A stretch of 64,000 nucleotides of DNA from Arthrobacter roseus (GTDB lineage Bacteria; Actinomycetota; Actinomycetes; Actinomycetales; Micrococcaceae). Below, one piece after another: positions 1 to 7,779 of this stretch. The DNA lies in NCBI RefSeq assembly GCF_016907875.1, contig NZ_JAFBCU010000001.1, forward strand, positions 2,790,001-2,854,000, in the 5' to 3' direction. Both the position numbers and the translations under genes were made by a program. How positions within the stretch are numbered: position 1 is the stretch's first letter; every line of letters starts with the position of its first letter. The notes under the pieces are model-generated. The model made no database searches. It was given only the letters and a program-made list of their open reading frames with translations, and was not told the origin of the DNA.

Positions 1-62
1 TGCGCGTCCCACTCGTCCGCGGTGTGCTCCAACGCAGACTCGCCGCCGCCTACCGAAGGCAT
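1..62 (-). CDS. Partial unknown protein, coupled to the DUF1059 gene
   Basis: An ATG on the reverse strand at 62 overlaps the TGA of the DUF1059 gene as TGATG, and the frame stays open to the window edge. The 20 visible codons begin MPSVGGGESALEHTADEWDA. The overlap suggests translational coupling in one operon. Too little is present to assign a family, and it could also be a chance opening of 20 codons. Confidence 0.45.
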   Translation of the reverse strand, partial: MPSVGGGESALEHTADEWDA

Positions 63-238
63 CAGTTCACAGAAACAATGGCACCACGGACAGACTGAAA
101 CAGATGATCTGGAACCTCCGTGTATCCGTGAACTGACGTCGCGTGAGCGGAGACCGCTGCTAGAACTTCATCTTCTGTGCTGCATACCCAACGGGCTTCG
201 CAACCCGGCACCACATCGCCGCAGGCAAACGATTTCAT
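62..238 (-). CDS. DUF1059 family small protein
   Basis: This is a 58-residue protein matching the DUF1059 pattern: it opens MKSFACGDVVPGC, continues with an acidic STEDE segment and a histidine-containing ATSVHGYTEVP block, and ends in a short helix. The family is small, cytosolic and of unknown function; two conserved cysteines (C6 and C13) and histidines could bind metal. The start at 238 is chosen because AAGGAGAATC sits just upstream and the family normally begins at MKSF. The gene is divergent from paaI and its stop overlaps the start of the next reverse-strand gene. Confidence 0.8.
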   Translation of the reverse strand: MKSFACGDVVPGCEARWVCSTEDEVLAAVSAHATSVHGYTEVPDHLFQSVRGAIVSVN

Positions 239-373
239 CTGATTCTCCTTGTGCTGTTGGATGGCACCGGTTTTGGGGCACCAACTGACTACTTCGTGGT
301 ATCTATCGGCAGCGAGGTCGAAAGCGTCAGGTGAAGTACGGGTTCCGAGTTGACAGAGCACCCACTGGGGGTA

Positions 374-395
374 TTACCTAATGAACATTCGGTAA
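374..395. promoter_or_regulatory. Candidate PaaR (TetR) operator upstream of paaI
   Basis: A 22-bp palindrome with arms TTACC and GGTAA around AATG..CATT lies 20 bp before the paaI start. Its reverse strand reads ACCGAATGTTCATTAGGT, which matches 13 of 18 positions of the site before paaZ. Three other copies precede the remaining paa genes in this window. Assignment to the nearby TetR protein is inferred. Confidence 0.6.
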
Positions 396-414
396 CACGC
401 GTGAGAGGCATCAC

Positions 415-861
415 ATGACGAACATCAGCGTCGATAACGGCGTTCAACAGTCGAGGGTCACAGGACTCGATCACGCAATTCTCAAGGACGACCACGCCTC
501 CGAGTGGATGGGTATCGACGTCGTCGCTCTGGGTGATGGCACCGCCACTATTTGCATGACGCTCCGTCAGGAAATGCTCAACGGATTCGGGATCGCCCAT
601 GGCGGCATGATCTTTGCCTTCGCGGACAGCGCCTTCGCCCTGGCATGCAACCCGGCCGAGGGCTCAGCCGACACCATCACGGTAGCTTCGGGCGTCGACA
701 TCAATTTCCTCTCCCCCGCTCGTCCCGGCCAACTGCTCACCGCCGCCGCCACCCGGCGACAGCAACAGGGCCGCAGCGGAATCTATGACATCCAGATCAC
801 GGCCGACGACACCGTCATTGCCGAATTCCGTGGCCGCAGCCGCACCATCCCCAAAAAGTAA
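415..861 (+). CDS. paaI: Hydroxyphenylacetyl-CoA thioesterase PaaI
   Basis: This 148-residue hotdog-fold thioesterase removes CoA from stalled intermediates of phenylacetate catabolism, which protects the cell's CoA pool. The PaaI signature is visible as GIAHGGMIFAFADSAFALACN at about residues 60-80, split here as GIAHGGMIF and the catalytic-type Asp in FADSAFALA, followed by the family's central strand ASGVDINFLSPARPG. The length is typical. It is followed after 14 bp by paaK, preceded by the PaaR-type palindrome, and forms the first gene of paaI-paaK-tetR. Membership of the phenylacetate pathway rests on context as much as on sequence, because PaaI-like thioesterases are widespread. Confidence 0.88.
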   Translation: MTNISVDNGVQQSRVTGLDHAILKDDHASEWMGIDVVALGDGTATICMTLRQEMLNGFGIAHGGMIFAFADSAFALACNPAEGSADTITVASGVDINFLSPARPGQLLTAAATRRQQQGRSGIYDIQITADDTVIAEFRGRSRTIPKK

Positions 862-875
862 AAGAGGCTTTTCCG

Positions 876-2198
876 TTGACACAGAACACACGCGTAGAAC
901 TCGACAATCCGCTCGATTTCGAAGAAACCATGAGCCGGGACGAGCTGGAAGCCCTTCAGTTACAGCGACTTCAGCACAGTGTGCAGTACGCCTACGATCG
1001 CGTGCCCATGTACACGAAAAAGTTCGACGACGCCGGCGTCAAGCCCAGTGATCTCAAGAGCCTCGAGGACCTCCAGAAGTTCCCGTACACCACCAAGGAA
1101 GACCTACGGCAGACCTACCCGTTTGGGATGTTTGCCGTGCCGCAGCACGAAGTGGCCCGAATCCACGCGTCATCTGGCACCACCGGCAGGCCCACCGTCG
1201 TCGGCTATACCAAGGGCGACCTTGAGAACTGGGCAACCATGGGGGCCCGCTCGCTACGTGCTTCCGGTGTGAAGCCGGGCTGGAAAGTGCACAACGCCTA
1301 CGGTTACGGTCTGTTCACCGGTGGCCTCGGAGCTCATTCTGCCGCTGAGAAGCTCGGCTGCACCGTCATTCCCATGTCCGGCGGTCAGACCCAGAGGCAG
1401 CTCCAGCTGATCCAGGACTTCGAGCCGGACGCGATTCTCTGCACGCCCACCTATCTGCTGACCATCATGGATGCCATGGTGCAGGCAGGAATGGACCCGC
1501 GCGCCACCTCCATTAAAGTGGCCGTGCTCGGCGCCGAGCCATGGACCGAGGAGATGCGCCACGAGCTTGAGGTCGGTATGGATATCGACGCCTGCGACAT
1601 CTACGGTCTCTCCGAAGTCATGGGCCCAGGCGTTGCCGGTGAATGCGTTGACTCCAAAGATGGCTGCACCATCTGGGAGGACCACTTCCGCCCGGAGATC
1701 ATCGACCCCATCACCGACGCCGTTTTGCCCGATGGCCAACACGGCGAGTTGGTGTTCACATCCCTGACCAAAGAGGCGATGCCGATTATCCGGTACCGCA
1801 CACGCGATCTGACGCGGCTACTGCCGGGCACAACCCGTCCGAGCATGCGCCGTATGGGCCGTATCAGTGGACGCAGCGATGACATGATCATCCTGCGCGG
1901 CGTCAATCTGTTCCCCACCCAAATCGAGGAAATCGCCCTCCGCGTTCCAGGACTAAGTCCGCATTTTCAGCTGGAGCTGACCCGCCCAAAGCGCATGGAC
2001 GAGCTAGCCGTGCGCATTGAGCGTCGTGAAGAGGCCACATCCGACGACGTGGCTTCCGCAGGGGTTGAGTTGGCCAGGCTCATCAAGATCCACATCGGAT
2101 CCACCTGCCGGATCGACGTCGTCGAACCCGGAACCCTGGAGCGCTCCAACGGAAAGCTGAAGCGGATCTACGACCTCCGGGACAAGCCGGCGGTATAG
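876..2198 (+). CDS. paaK: Phenylacetate-CoA ligase PaaK
   Basis: This 440-residue cytosolic enzyme activates phenylacetate with ATP and CoA to phenylacetyl-CoA, the committed step of the aerobic hybrid pathway. The adenylate-forming P-loop SSGTTGRP lies at residues 99-106, the second motif YGLSEVMGPGVAGEC near 245-259, and the hinge RSDDMIILRGVNLFPTQIE in the C-terminal part. Length and motifs fit classical PaaK rather than general acyl-CoA synthetases. The start is a TTG at 876, preceded by AAGAGG, 14 bp after paaI, so the two are surely co-transcribed. The ring epoxidase genes paaABCDE are not in this window. Confidence 0.95.
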   Translation: MTQNTRVELDNPLDFEETMSRDELEALQLQRLQHSVQYAYDRVPMYTKKFDDAGVKPSDLKSLEDLQKFPYTTKEDLRQTYPFGMFAVPQHEVARIHASSGTTGRPTVVGYTKGDLENWATMGARSLRASGVKPGWKVHNAYGYGLFTGGLGAHSAAEKLGCTVIPMSGGQTQRQLQLIQDFEPDAILCTPTYLLTIMDAMVQAGMDPRATSIKVAVLGAEPWTEEMRHELEVGMDIDACDIYGLSEVMGPGVAGECVDSKDGCTIWEDHFRPEIIDPITDAVLPDGQHGELVFTSLTKEAMPIIRYRTRDLTRLLPGTTRPSMRRMGRISGRSDDMIILRGVNLFPTQIEEIALRVPGLSPHFQLELTRPKRMDELAVRIERREEATSDDVASAGVELARLIKIHIGSTCRIDVVEPGTLERSNGKLKRIYDLRDKPAV

Positions 2199-2210
2199 AC
2201 GGAACGGCAA

Positions 2211-2228
2211 ACCGAACGTTCGTGCGAA
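2211..2228. promoter_or_regulatory. Candidate PaaR operator before its own tetR gene
   Basis: ACCGAACGTTCGTGCGAA ends right next to the ATG of the TetR gene and contains the perfect 10-bp palindrome CGAACGTTCG (2213-2222). It matches 13 of 18 positions of the paaZ upstream site. Its position would allow autorepression at the translation start region. Confidence 0.55.
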
Positions 2229-2229
2229 A

Positions 2230-2856
2230 ATGGCTGACATGGTCCATGAAGTGAATACCTCCGTTGCGGCAGGACGCCGCGGTCGCCCTGGCTATGATCA
2301 GCAGAGCGTGCTGAATGTTGCTGTGGAAGTGTTCAACCGCCACGGTTATGAAGCGACATCGATGGGCATCCTCGCGGACACGCTCGGCATCAGCAAATCG
2401 GCCATTTACCACCATGTCCCCTCCAAGGGAGACCTGCTGCGGCTGGCCTTGGACCACGCGCTTGGTGGGCTCGAGGCTGTCATCATTGACGCAAAAGCAA
2501 CGTCCGGACCGGCAGACGCCAGACTTGAGTTTGTTCTCAGGAACACGATTGCCGTCCTCGTAGAGCGTCTACCGTACGTCACCCTGTTGCTGCGCTTGCG
2601 TGGCAACACCGAAGTTGAGCGGGATGCGCTGAAGCGCCGTCGTGACTTCGACCATCAAGTGGCCGAACTGGTGCAACTGGCCAGGGACGAAGGCAGGCTA
2701 CGGCGCGACGTGGACCCGAGGACCACCACGAGGCTGCTGTTCGGCACCATCAACTCCATCGTCGAGTGGTACAAACCCGGCGGCGCGCTCACGCCGGACA
2801 TGCTGGCGGATAACGTCATCACCATCCTCTTCGACGGGTTGCACGGGGAAGTGTAG
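2230..2856 (+). CDS. TetR-family regulator, probable PaaR
   Basis: This 208-residue protein has an N-terminal TetR helix-turn-helix (about residues 19-65, with TSMGILADTLGISKSAIYHHVPSK split across helices 2 and 3) and a helical ligand-binding C-terminal half of the TetR_C type ending VEWYKPGGALTPDML. In actinobacteria such a gene next to paaK commonly encodes PaaR, a repressor released by phenylacetyl-CoA. The palindrome overlapping its own upstream region recurs before paaI, paaZ and the thiolase gene. The PaaR name is inferred from context and shared operators. The start at 2230 is the first ATG, and M4 (2239) is an alternative. Confidence 0.85.
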   Translation: MADMVHEVNTSVAAGRRGRPGYDQQSVLNVAVEVFNRHGYEATSMGILADTLGISKSAIYHHVPSKGDLLRLALDHALGGLEAVIIDAKATSGPADARLEFVLRNTIAVLVERLPYVTLLLRLRGNTEVERDALKRRRDFDHQVAELVQLARDEGRLRRDVDPRTTTRLLFGTINSIVEWYKPGGALTPDMLADNVITILFDGLHGEV

Positions 2857-2871
2857 CTCACGGTGCACCCG

Positions 2872-2917
2872 CCAGAAGCGGACCCCTTAGCGTGGTAGCT
2901 GCGGGATCCGCTTCTGG
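2872..2917. terminator. Bidirectional hairpin between convergent genes
   Basis: CCAGAAGCGGA at 2872-2882 pairs perfectly with TCCGCTTCTGG at 2907-2917 (11 bp, 24-nt loop) between the TetR gene and the convergent amidase gene. There is no long T-run on either side, so it may act as a terminator or as a 3' end stabiliser. Confidence 0.6.
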
Positions 2918-2929
2918 GTCAGGCTGCCT

Positions 2930-3856
2930 CTACTTGCGCAGAACGCTCTTGGGCAAATGATGCGTGGTGACAGCCCCGATGGGCGTCATTGGATGTAGCG
3001 GATCAGGTGCTGAGGAGCCCGTGGGCCCGCCCAGCCGTGAGTGGGCAACCGCGCTCATCACCGCATACGCATCCCCTGCCTCCCATCCGTGCTCCCCTGT
3101 CAGGAAGTCGAACATGTCCTCATATCCTCGCTTGATGCTCTCCTGAACTGGATCTCCGAGTCCGACAAAGACCCATTCATCCTCGAGCTCAACCCGTGGT
3201 CCTCGCAGTGCCATCGATTTCACGACGTCGACCGAGACCACGGCGGTCCCTTCAGCCTCGATCGCCACGAACGAGGACTCCCCCTCTGCCATGATGGCGT
3301 GGATATCACCAATAGACAGATAGGCGCCTTCGACCTCGACGGGCAGATAAACGGTGGCGCCAGGGCGGCACTCCATGAGATCCATGTTCCCGCCTTGGCC
3401 GGTGGTAGGCATGATCGTCGAGTTGTTGCCCTCAGCGGGAGCGGTGCCGATGCAGCCGATCATCGGACGGGGTTCGAAAGCGTGATGGTCAGTCACATGC
3501 ACCCCGGCCTCATCGATGGGTACGCGCCGCGCGAACACGGCGTCGGTCATTCGATCCTGCAACGCTCCGGATCCTGGAAGACTCACCGACCAGCCGCAGT
3601 CGATCAGGCGAATCTCGTGGATGGTGACTGCCAACGCGTCCCCAGGTTCTGCACCCTCGACATAGACGGGCCCAGTCACCGGGTTGATGCCCACGGTCAG
3701 CTGGTCCATGTCGCCATGTTCGTGGAGCTGACGGTAGACCTCGTCACTGGTTTCGAAACCAATGCGCTCTCCAGTACCAGGTTTGATGCGTAGCACCGGC
3801 TCCTCGTCGGCGACGAACCCAAACTTGCCATGACTCTTATTCAAAAAGTGTTCCAT
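2930..3856 (-). CDS. Acetamidase/formamidase family amidase
   Basis: This 308-residue cytosolic hydrolase belongs to the FmdA/AmdA family, which releases ammonia from short or aromatic amides. Family signatures include IEAEG-rich beta segments, the P-M-I-G-C-I-G-T-A-P block with conserved Cys near residue 134, and TTGQGGNMDLMECRPGATVYLP, quoted in part as GGNMDL. The start at 3856 has a strong GAGGAGG site lying inside the 3' end of the permease gene, only 2 bp upstream. It is the last gene of a leftward operon behind an S33 hydrolase and a permease. The substrate is not readable from sequence; phenylacetamide is attractive because paaK lies next door, but this is inference. Confidence 0.85.
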   Translation of the reverse strand: MEHFLNKSHGKFGFVADEEPVLRIKPGTGERIGFETSDEVYRQLHEHGDMDQLTVGINPVTGPVYVEGAEPGDALAVTIHEIRLIDCGWSVSLPGSGALQDRMTDAVFARRVPIDEAGVHVTDHHAFEPRPMIGCIGTAPAEGNNSTIMPTTGQGGNMDLMECRPGATVYLPVEVEGAYLSIGDIHAIMAEGESSFVAIEAEGTAVVSVDVVKSMALRGPRVELEDEWVFVGLGDPVQESIKRGYEDMFDFLTGEHGWEAGDAYAVMSAVAHSRLGGPTGSSAPDPLHPMTPIGAVTTHHLPKSVLRK

Positions 3857-3858
3857 GT

Positions 3859-5295
3859 TCAGAGACCTCCTCTCTGACCTGTGGCAGGGACTTCCCCTGC
3901 CTCCAGGTCTCCTTCTCCTGACAGATCCGTTTTTCGCCCACTGATGCGGTAATAGGTGAACACCAGGGCCCCAACGGCGAGCCAGACGATGCCACCGACC
4001 TTAGCTTCGATATTCGCGTTCCACAGGACGTAGCCGAGAATCAGGAACCCGATGATCGGCACCACGAGGTGTAACAGGTAGTTCTTGGACTTCATTTTGC
4101 CCAGGAAGTACACGACCACGGAAACATGAAGCAGCATAAATCCGAACAGGGCACCAAAGTTGACCAGTGAGGAGATCAGGTCGATCTGCCCCACGAAGAA
4201 CAGCACCAGAACCGCGGACAGTACCGAAACCAGAATGATGGCGTTCTGAGGGACGCGGCGGTGGTTCAGCGTGTGCAGGAATCTAGGCAACTGCCCGTCA
4301 CGGCTCATGGAGTAGAGGAGGCGAGAAGTTGCGGCTTGGGCTGCCATGGCGTTCGCAATGCCAATCGCCAGTACGTTGACTACGAAGAAGGCATTCATCC
4401 ATCCGGTACTGGATGCGGCCTCAACGATCGTGAAGAAGGCGTTGCCTTCGACGCCGGGACCGAACGACTCGCGCCCTCCGGCCAGCGAGCTCGCTAGCCA
4501 CGTCTGGATGATGAACAGGACGGCCACAATGCACAGCGCAAGAACCATAGCGCGACCCGTGGCTTTTCGGCCTCCGGATGCTTCTTCCGAAAGGGTGGCG
4601 ATGCCGTCAAATCCGAGGAAGCTGAGGACAGCGATGGATAGCGCCGCGGCGATGAGCGGTCCGGAGACTATGCTGGCGTCCCAGATCGGGTCAGTGGTGA
4701 ACACCGCACTAGGGATGGTCTCGTTATTCAGTGCCCTGACGGCGATGACGATGAAGATCGCCACAAAGACCAACTCCATTGTCAGGAATAGCCGGTTGAT
4801 CAGCTTCATGGAGCTGACGCCCATCAAGTTGATGACCATGTTGATGGCCACGAAGACCAACGCCCACAGCCAGCGTGGGGAGTCTGGGAAGAGCCCGACC
4901 ATGGACTCCGCGGCGAAGACGTACAGCAGTGTCGGGACCAGGAGGTAGTCAAGAAGGATCGCCCAGCCCGCAAAGAAGCCCACATTGGGGTGGATCCCAC
5001 GGCCGACGTAAGAGAAAACTGAGCCGGCGAGTGGAATCTTTTTGGCCATCTGCTGATAGGCCAACGCGGTGAAGATCATGGCGATCAACCCGATGAGGTA
5101 GACCAGTGGCACCATGCCGCCAGCTGCATTGTAAACGACCCCGAAGATTGCCCATGGTGCAATGGGAACCATGAAAATGAGCCCATAGATCAACAGGTCT
5201 GTGGTGGAAAGGGAACGTTTGAGTTCCTGTTTGTAGCCGTACGCCTCCAGCTGCTGCTGAGGAGTCAGCTCCGCGGATTCTCGTGATGACGACAT
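3859..5295 (-). CDS. APC-family amino acid/amine permease
   Basis: This 478-residue integral membrane protein has about twelve hydrophobic helices and belongs to the amino acid-polyamine-organocation superfamily. The N-terminal cytosolic stretch ends in LKRSLSTTDLLIYGLIFM, the helix-1 break is GGMVPLVYLIG-like, and the conserved GFDGIATLSEEA loop after helix 6 is typical of these transporters. It is sandwiched between an amidase and an S33 hydrolase, so its probable cargo is an amino acid, amine or amide that feeds those enzymes. The C-terminal tail is short and acidic. Direction of transport and exact substrate are unknown. Confidence 0.85.
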   Translation of the reverse strand: MSSSRESAELTPQQQLEAYGYKQELKRSLSTTDLLIYGLIFMVPIAPWAIFGVVYNAAGGMVPLVYLIGLIAMIFTALAYQQMAKKIPLAGSVFSYVGRGIHPNVGFFAGWAILLDYLLVPTLLYVFAAESMVGLFPDSPRWLWALVFVAINMVINLMGVSSMKLINRLFLTMELVFVAIFIVIAVRALNNETIPSAVFTTDPIWDASIVSGPLIAAALSIAVLSFLGFDGIATLSEEASGGRKATGRAMVLALCIVAVLFIIQTWLASSLAGGRESFGPGVEGNAFFTIVEAASSTGWMNAFFVVNVLAIGIANAMAAQAATSRLLYSMSRDGQLPRFLHTLNHRRVPQNAIILVSVLSAVLVLFFVGQIDLISSLVNFGALFGFMLLHVSVVVYFLGKMKSKNYLLHLVVPIIGFLILGYVLWNANIEAKVGGIVWLAVGALVFTYYRISGRKTDLSGEGDLEAGEVPATGQRGGL

Positions 5296-5350
5296 TTAAT
5301 GCACGCTCACTTTCTGTGGGATGTGGATGAAGGTCAAAAGAATTCGGTTG

Positions 5351-6250
5351 CTAGCTGTCGTGCGCGGTCAGGAAGTCGTCTATGACTGCACGGAAGCCCG
5401 TGGGGTGTTCGAGGTGGACGCAATGGCTCGCCTCCGGGAAGACATGTGTCTGCGCATCACGAATCTTGTCCACGAAGGGCTGCCATGTCAGAGGAGTGGC
5501 TTCGTCGTACTCTCCGGCGAACACCAGGGTAGGGACCTCAACGGCATCCAGGCGGTCGATGATGTCCCAGTGGCGCAGTGTACCGATGACGTGAAACTCA
5601 TTCGGCCCATTCATCGTGTGGTAAACCGTTGGCTCCGCCACCATTTGTTCTTCACTCTCCCGGAAGTCCTGGGGTGTGGGGTCGAGGCGGCAGACATGGC
5701 GGCGGCAAAACTCCTCGGCGGCGGCAAGGTAGGCAGGATCATCAACGGTCCCAGCCTCCTCATGATCAGCCAGAGTTTGTTGCACATTCTCCGGTAGTTC
5801 CGAACGTAGCTCTTGGGCCGCCTGGCTCCACAGCTCCATAGAAGCTGGTGAGTTGCAGATGGCCAAACTCTTCAGGCCTTGCGGCCGGCGGACTGCTATT
5901 TCCGCTCCGAGCATCCCGCCCCAGGATTGGCCCAAGACGTGGTAATCGGTTAGCCCCAGATGCTCCACTAAATTTGTGAACTCGTCGACGAAGAGCTGTG
6001 GTGTCCAGAAATCGGCTGGCAGGTCCGGCAAATGCGTGCTGTTGCCGCAGCCCAGCTGGTCATAGTGGATGACTGTCCGCCCGGTCGCAGCAAGTTCGGC
6101 GATGTTGCGCACGTAGTTGTGAGCCATGCCTGGTCCGCCATGCAGGACGATCAGAGGGAGGGCGCCGTCCGTGGGAGCGTCGGGGGTCGTCGTGCGGATC
6201 CATGTTTCGTAGCCTCGGAAAGGGATCGTCCGCGCTGTAACCTGTGACAT
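5351..6250 (-). CDS. Proline iminopeptidase-like S33 alpha/beta hydrolase
   Basis: This 299-residue alpha/beta hydrolase has the HGGPG oxyanion motif at about 38-42, the nucleophile elbow GQSWGG near residues 107-112, an acid in FAGEYDEATP and the catalytic His in ASHCVHLEHP. These features match prolyl iminopeptidases and the related L-amino acid amidases of family S33. The enzyme would release N-terminal residues or hydrolyse amino acid amides in the cytosol. It is the first gene of the leftward operon with the permease and acetamidase, divergent from a GntR regulator. The pairing of two amide-bond hydrolases with one transporter suggests an amide or amino acid amide utilisation unit. Confidence 0.82.
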   Translation of the reverse strand: MSQVTARTIPFRGYETWIRTTTPDAPTDGALPLIVLHGGPGMAHNYVRNIAELAATGRTVIHYDQLGCGNSTHLPDLPADFWTPQLFVDEFTNLVEHLGLTDYHVLGQSWGGMLGAEIAVRRPQGLKSLAICNSPASMELWSQAAQELRSELPENVQQTLADHEEAGTVDDPAYLAAAEEFCRRHVCRLDPTPQDFRESEEQMVAEPTVYHTMNGPNEFHVIGTLRHWDIIDRLDAVEVPTLVFAGEYDEATPLTWQPFVDKIRDAQTHVFPEASHCVHLEHPTGFRAVIDDFLTAHDS

Positions 6251-6308
6251 GACTAGTCCTTCGTTCCAGAGTGATGAAGGTCATAAAAACCTACAGAAGA
6301 TAGAGTGG

Positions 6309-6320
6309 ACCATAAATGGT
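6309..6320. promoter_or_regulatory. Candidate GntR operator in divergent promoter
   Basis: ACCAT-AA-ATGGT is a short palindrome with 5-bp perfect arms centred in the 113-bp region between the S33 hydrolase gene and the divergent FadR-type gntR gene. FadR-type regulators commonly bind short TGGT/ACCA palindromes. The location fits control of both directions, but a single short site is weak evidence. Confidence 0.4.
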
Positions 6321-6363
6321 TCTATTACAAGACCTTTACGTAACAAAGGGTGTCTAGAGACCC

Positions 6364-7143
6364 ATGACCGCAGATCCGACGCCTGGATATCCGACGACGA
6401 CTCCCGCCTCGTCGGGTCTTACAGCACCCTTGAAAAATCGCCACAGTATCGTCGACGACGTGACGGATCGACTGATCACCGCCATAGCCGTCGGCGAGTA
6501 CCTTCCGGGACGTCGCTTGCCCGCGGAGCGCGACTTGGCTGCCTCCTTGCAGGTGGGGAGGGTCACGGTCCGGGCGGCTTTGGCGCGCTTAGTCGAAAAC
6601 GGTCTACTCGAGACGGTTCGCGGTCGTGGCGGGGGATCCTTCGTCAAGGAACAGTGGTCGACCACCTCTGGGGAGTCCGTGCATCGGACGCTCACCGCAC
6701 GCTGGGAGGAGCTGGTTGATACTCTCGAGGCGGTTCGGCTGTTTCATGGCACCATTGCGCGCGCCGCAGCAGAAAACCGTACCGCAGAGGACGTCGACGC
6801 GTTGCGCTACTGCTTGGAGGACTACCGCCACGCCGACAGCGGGCACGACTCCCAGAAGGCAGACGAAAGACTGCACCTAGCCATCGGACAAGCAGCACAT
6901 AACAAGACTCTGCGAACAGTGCTCCTGCAACTGGAATCCACCATCAGTCTGGCCGCACCAGCACATCTATGGGGCATGCCCGAAGGAATGCGCGCCATGG
7001 AGTTGCGTGCACTAACCGACCACGAATTGCTTGTCGACGCCATCTGTAACCAAGACGCAAGCGCAGCCGCAGAGATCGGAGCTGAACACGCACGCATCGA
7101 CCTGGAGCTATTCCAGGAAGCGATGCAGCGCACTCGGGTCTAG
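6364..7143 (+). CDS. GntR-family regulator, FadR subfamily
   Basis: This 259-residue protein has an N-terminal winged helix (about 30-95, including PGRRLPAERDLAASLQVGRV and the wing VRGRGGGSFV) and a C-terminal all-helical FCD domain with metal/ligand-type residues such as HLAIGQAAHNKTL and the HELLVDAI helix. FadR-subfamily proteins usually repress a neighbouring catabolic operon and respond to an organic acid or amino acid. Here the divergent operon is amidase/permease/S33 hydrolase. A palindrome sits in the intergenic region. No strong Shine-Dalgarno is visible before the ATG at 6364. Confidence 0.88.
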   Translation: MTADPTPGYPTTTPASSGLTAPLKNRHSIVDDVTDRLITAIAVGEYLPGRRLPAERDLAASLQVGRVTVRAALARLVENGLLETVRGRGGGSFVKEQWSTTSGESVHRTLTARWEELVDTLEAVRLFHGTIARAAAENRTAEDVDALRYCLEDYRHADSGHDSQKADERLHLAIGQAAHNKTLRTVLLQLESTISLAAPAHLWGMPEGMRAMELRALTDHELLVDAICNQDASAAAEIGAEHARIDLELFQEAMQRTRV

Positions 7144-7174
7144 GTCAACCCTTGGTTCGGGTACTGGTCACGGA

Positions 7175-7558
7175 CTACGTGGCTCCACCGATCGGAGCAC
7201 CGCGGCTGAGTCGAATAGGACCTCGAACATTCTCAGCTTCTACCGGGATACCCTTCTGGGTTGCGATGATCTCGCCGCGGCAAGCCATCTCGGACGCGAC
7301 GCGACGGACGTCACGCATGTGCTCACGCCAAGCATCGCCGTCACCACCCACGATTCGGGCAACTTCGCTCGGGCAGATCGATGAGTCGACACGCTTGCGT
7401 AGAAGCGTTCGAATGGTCGCAGAAATTCGCTCATCGAATGCCGTCGGCTCGCGCGCTTCCCACCACGGTTGGCCGCGTTCACCCAGCGCGATCTTTGCAT
7501 CGTTCACTCGTGTTCGAGCATCGTTTTCACGGGTCTTGACGGCTCGTCGAGCAGCCAT
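7175..7558 (-). CDS. DUF3253 family protein
   Basis: This is a 127-residue protein whose C-terminal two thirds match DUF3253: an ISATIRTLLRKR helix, the conserved ICPSEVARIVGG motif, a W-R-E-H-M-R-D-V-R-R helix, and the ending RGPIRLSRG. The fold resembles a winged helix and the function is unknown. The basic N-terminal 40 residues are not conserved in the family as I know it, so translation may begin further inside. It is convergent with gntR (31 bp gap) and divergent from the phosphoglycerol transferase gene. Confidence 0.7.
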   Translation of the reverse strand: MAARRAVKTRENDARTRVNDAKIALGERGQPWWEAREPTAFDERISATIRTLLRKRVDSSICPSEVARIVGGDGDAWREHMRDVRRVASEMACRGEIIATQKGIPVEAENVRGPIRLSRGAPIGGAT

Positions 7559-7675
7559 CAATTCGCCCGGGTTCCTCGAACTCTAGTCGTCTGTGTGGCC
7601 CGTCGTGGAGCTCTCTGTACGGCCCAGTCGAGGTGCCAGGGGGTGTACGACTCGCTACTAACAGGTGAACGGTTG

Positions 7676-7704
7676 TTGAACAGGTAGCGTATCGGCACTA
7701 GAAT
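7676..7704 (+). promoter_or_regulatory. Sigma-70-type promoter for the OpgB-like gene
   Basis: TTGAAC (7676-7681) and TAGAAT (7699-7704) are separated by exactly 17 bp, about 75 bp upstream of the phosphoglycerol transferase start. This is the best housekeeping-like promoter in the region and nothing else in the 200-bp gap competes with it. Confidence 0.55.
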
Positions 7705-7779
7705 TCGGTAGGCCCGAGAACGGGTGGATGTCAAGGGTGTTCGGCGGACAGGCGAGCATTTGGAATGCGAGGTGTTGCT

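Noticed and set aside
2083-2457. Long reverse-strand open frame across the paaK end and the TetR start
   Set aside because: It overlaps two well supported genes, has no family resemblance and no ribosome site; it is a GC-rich shadow frame.
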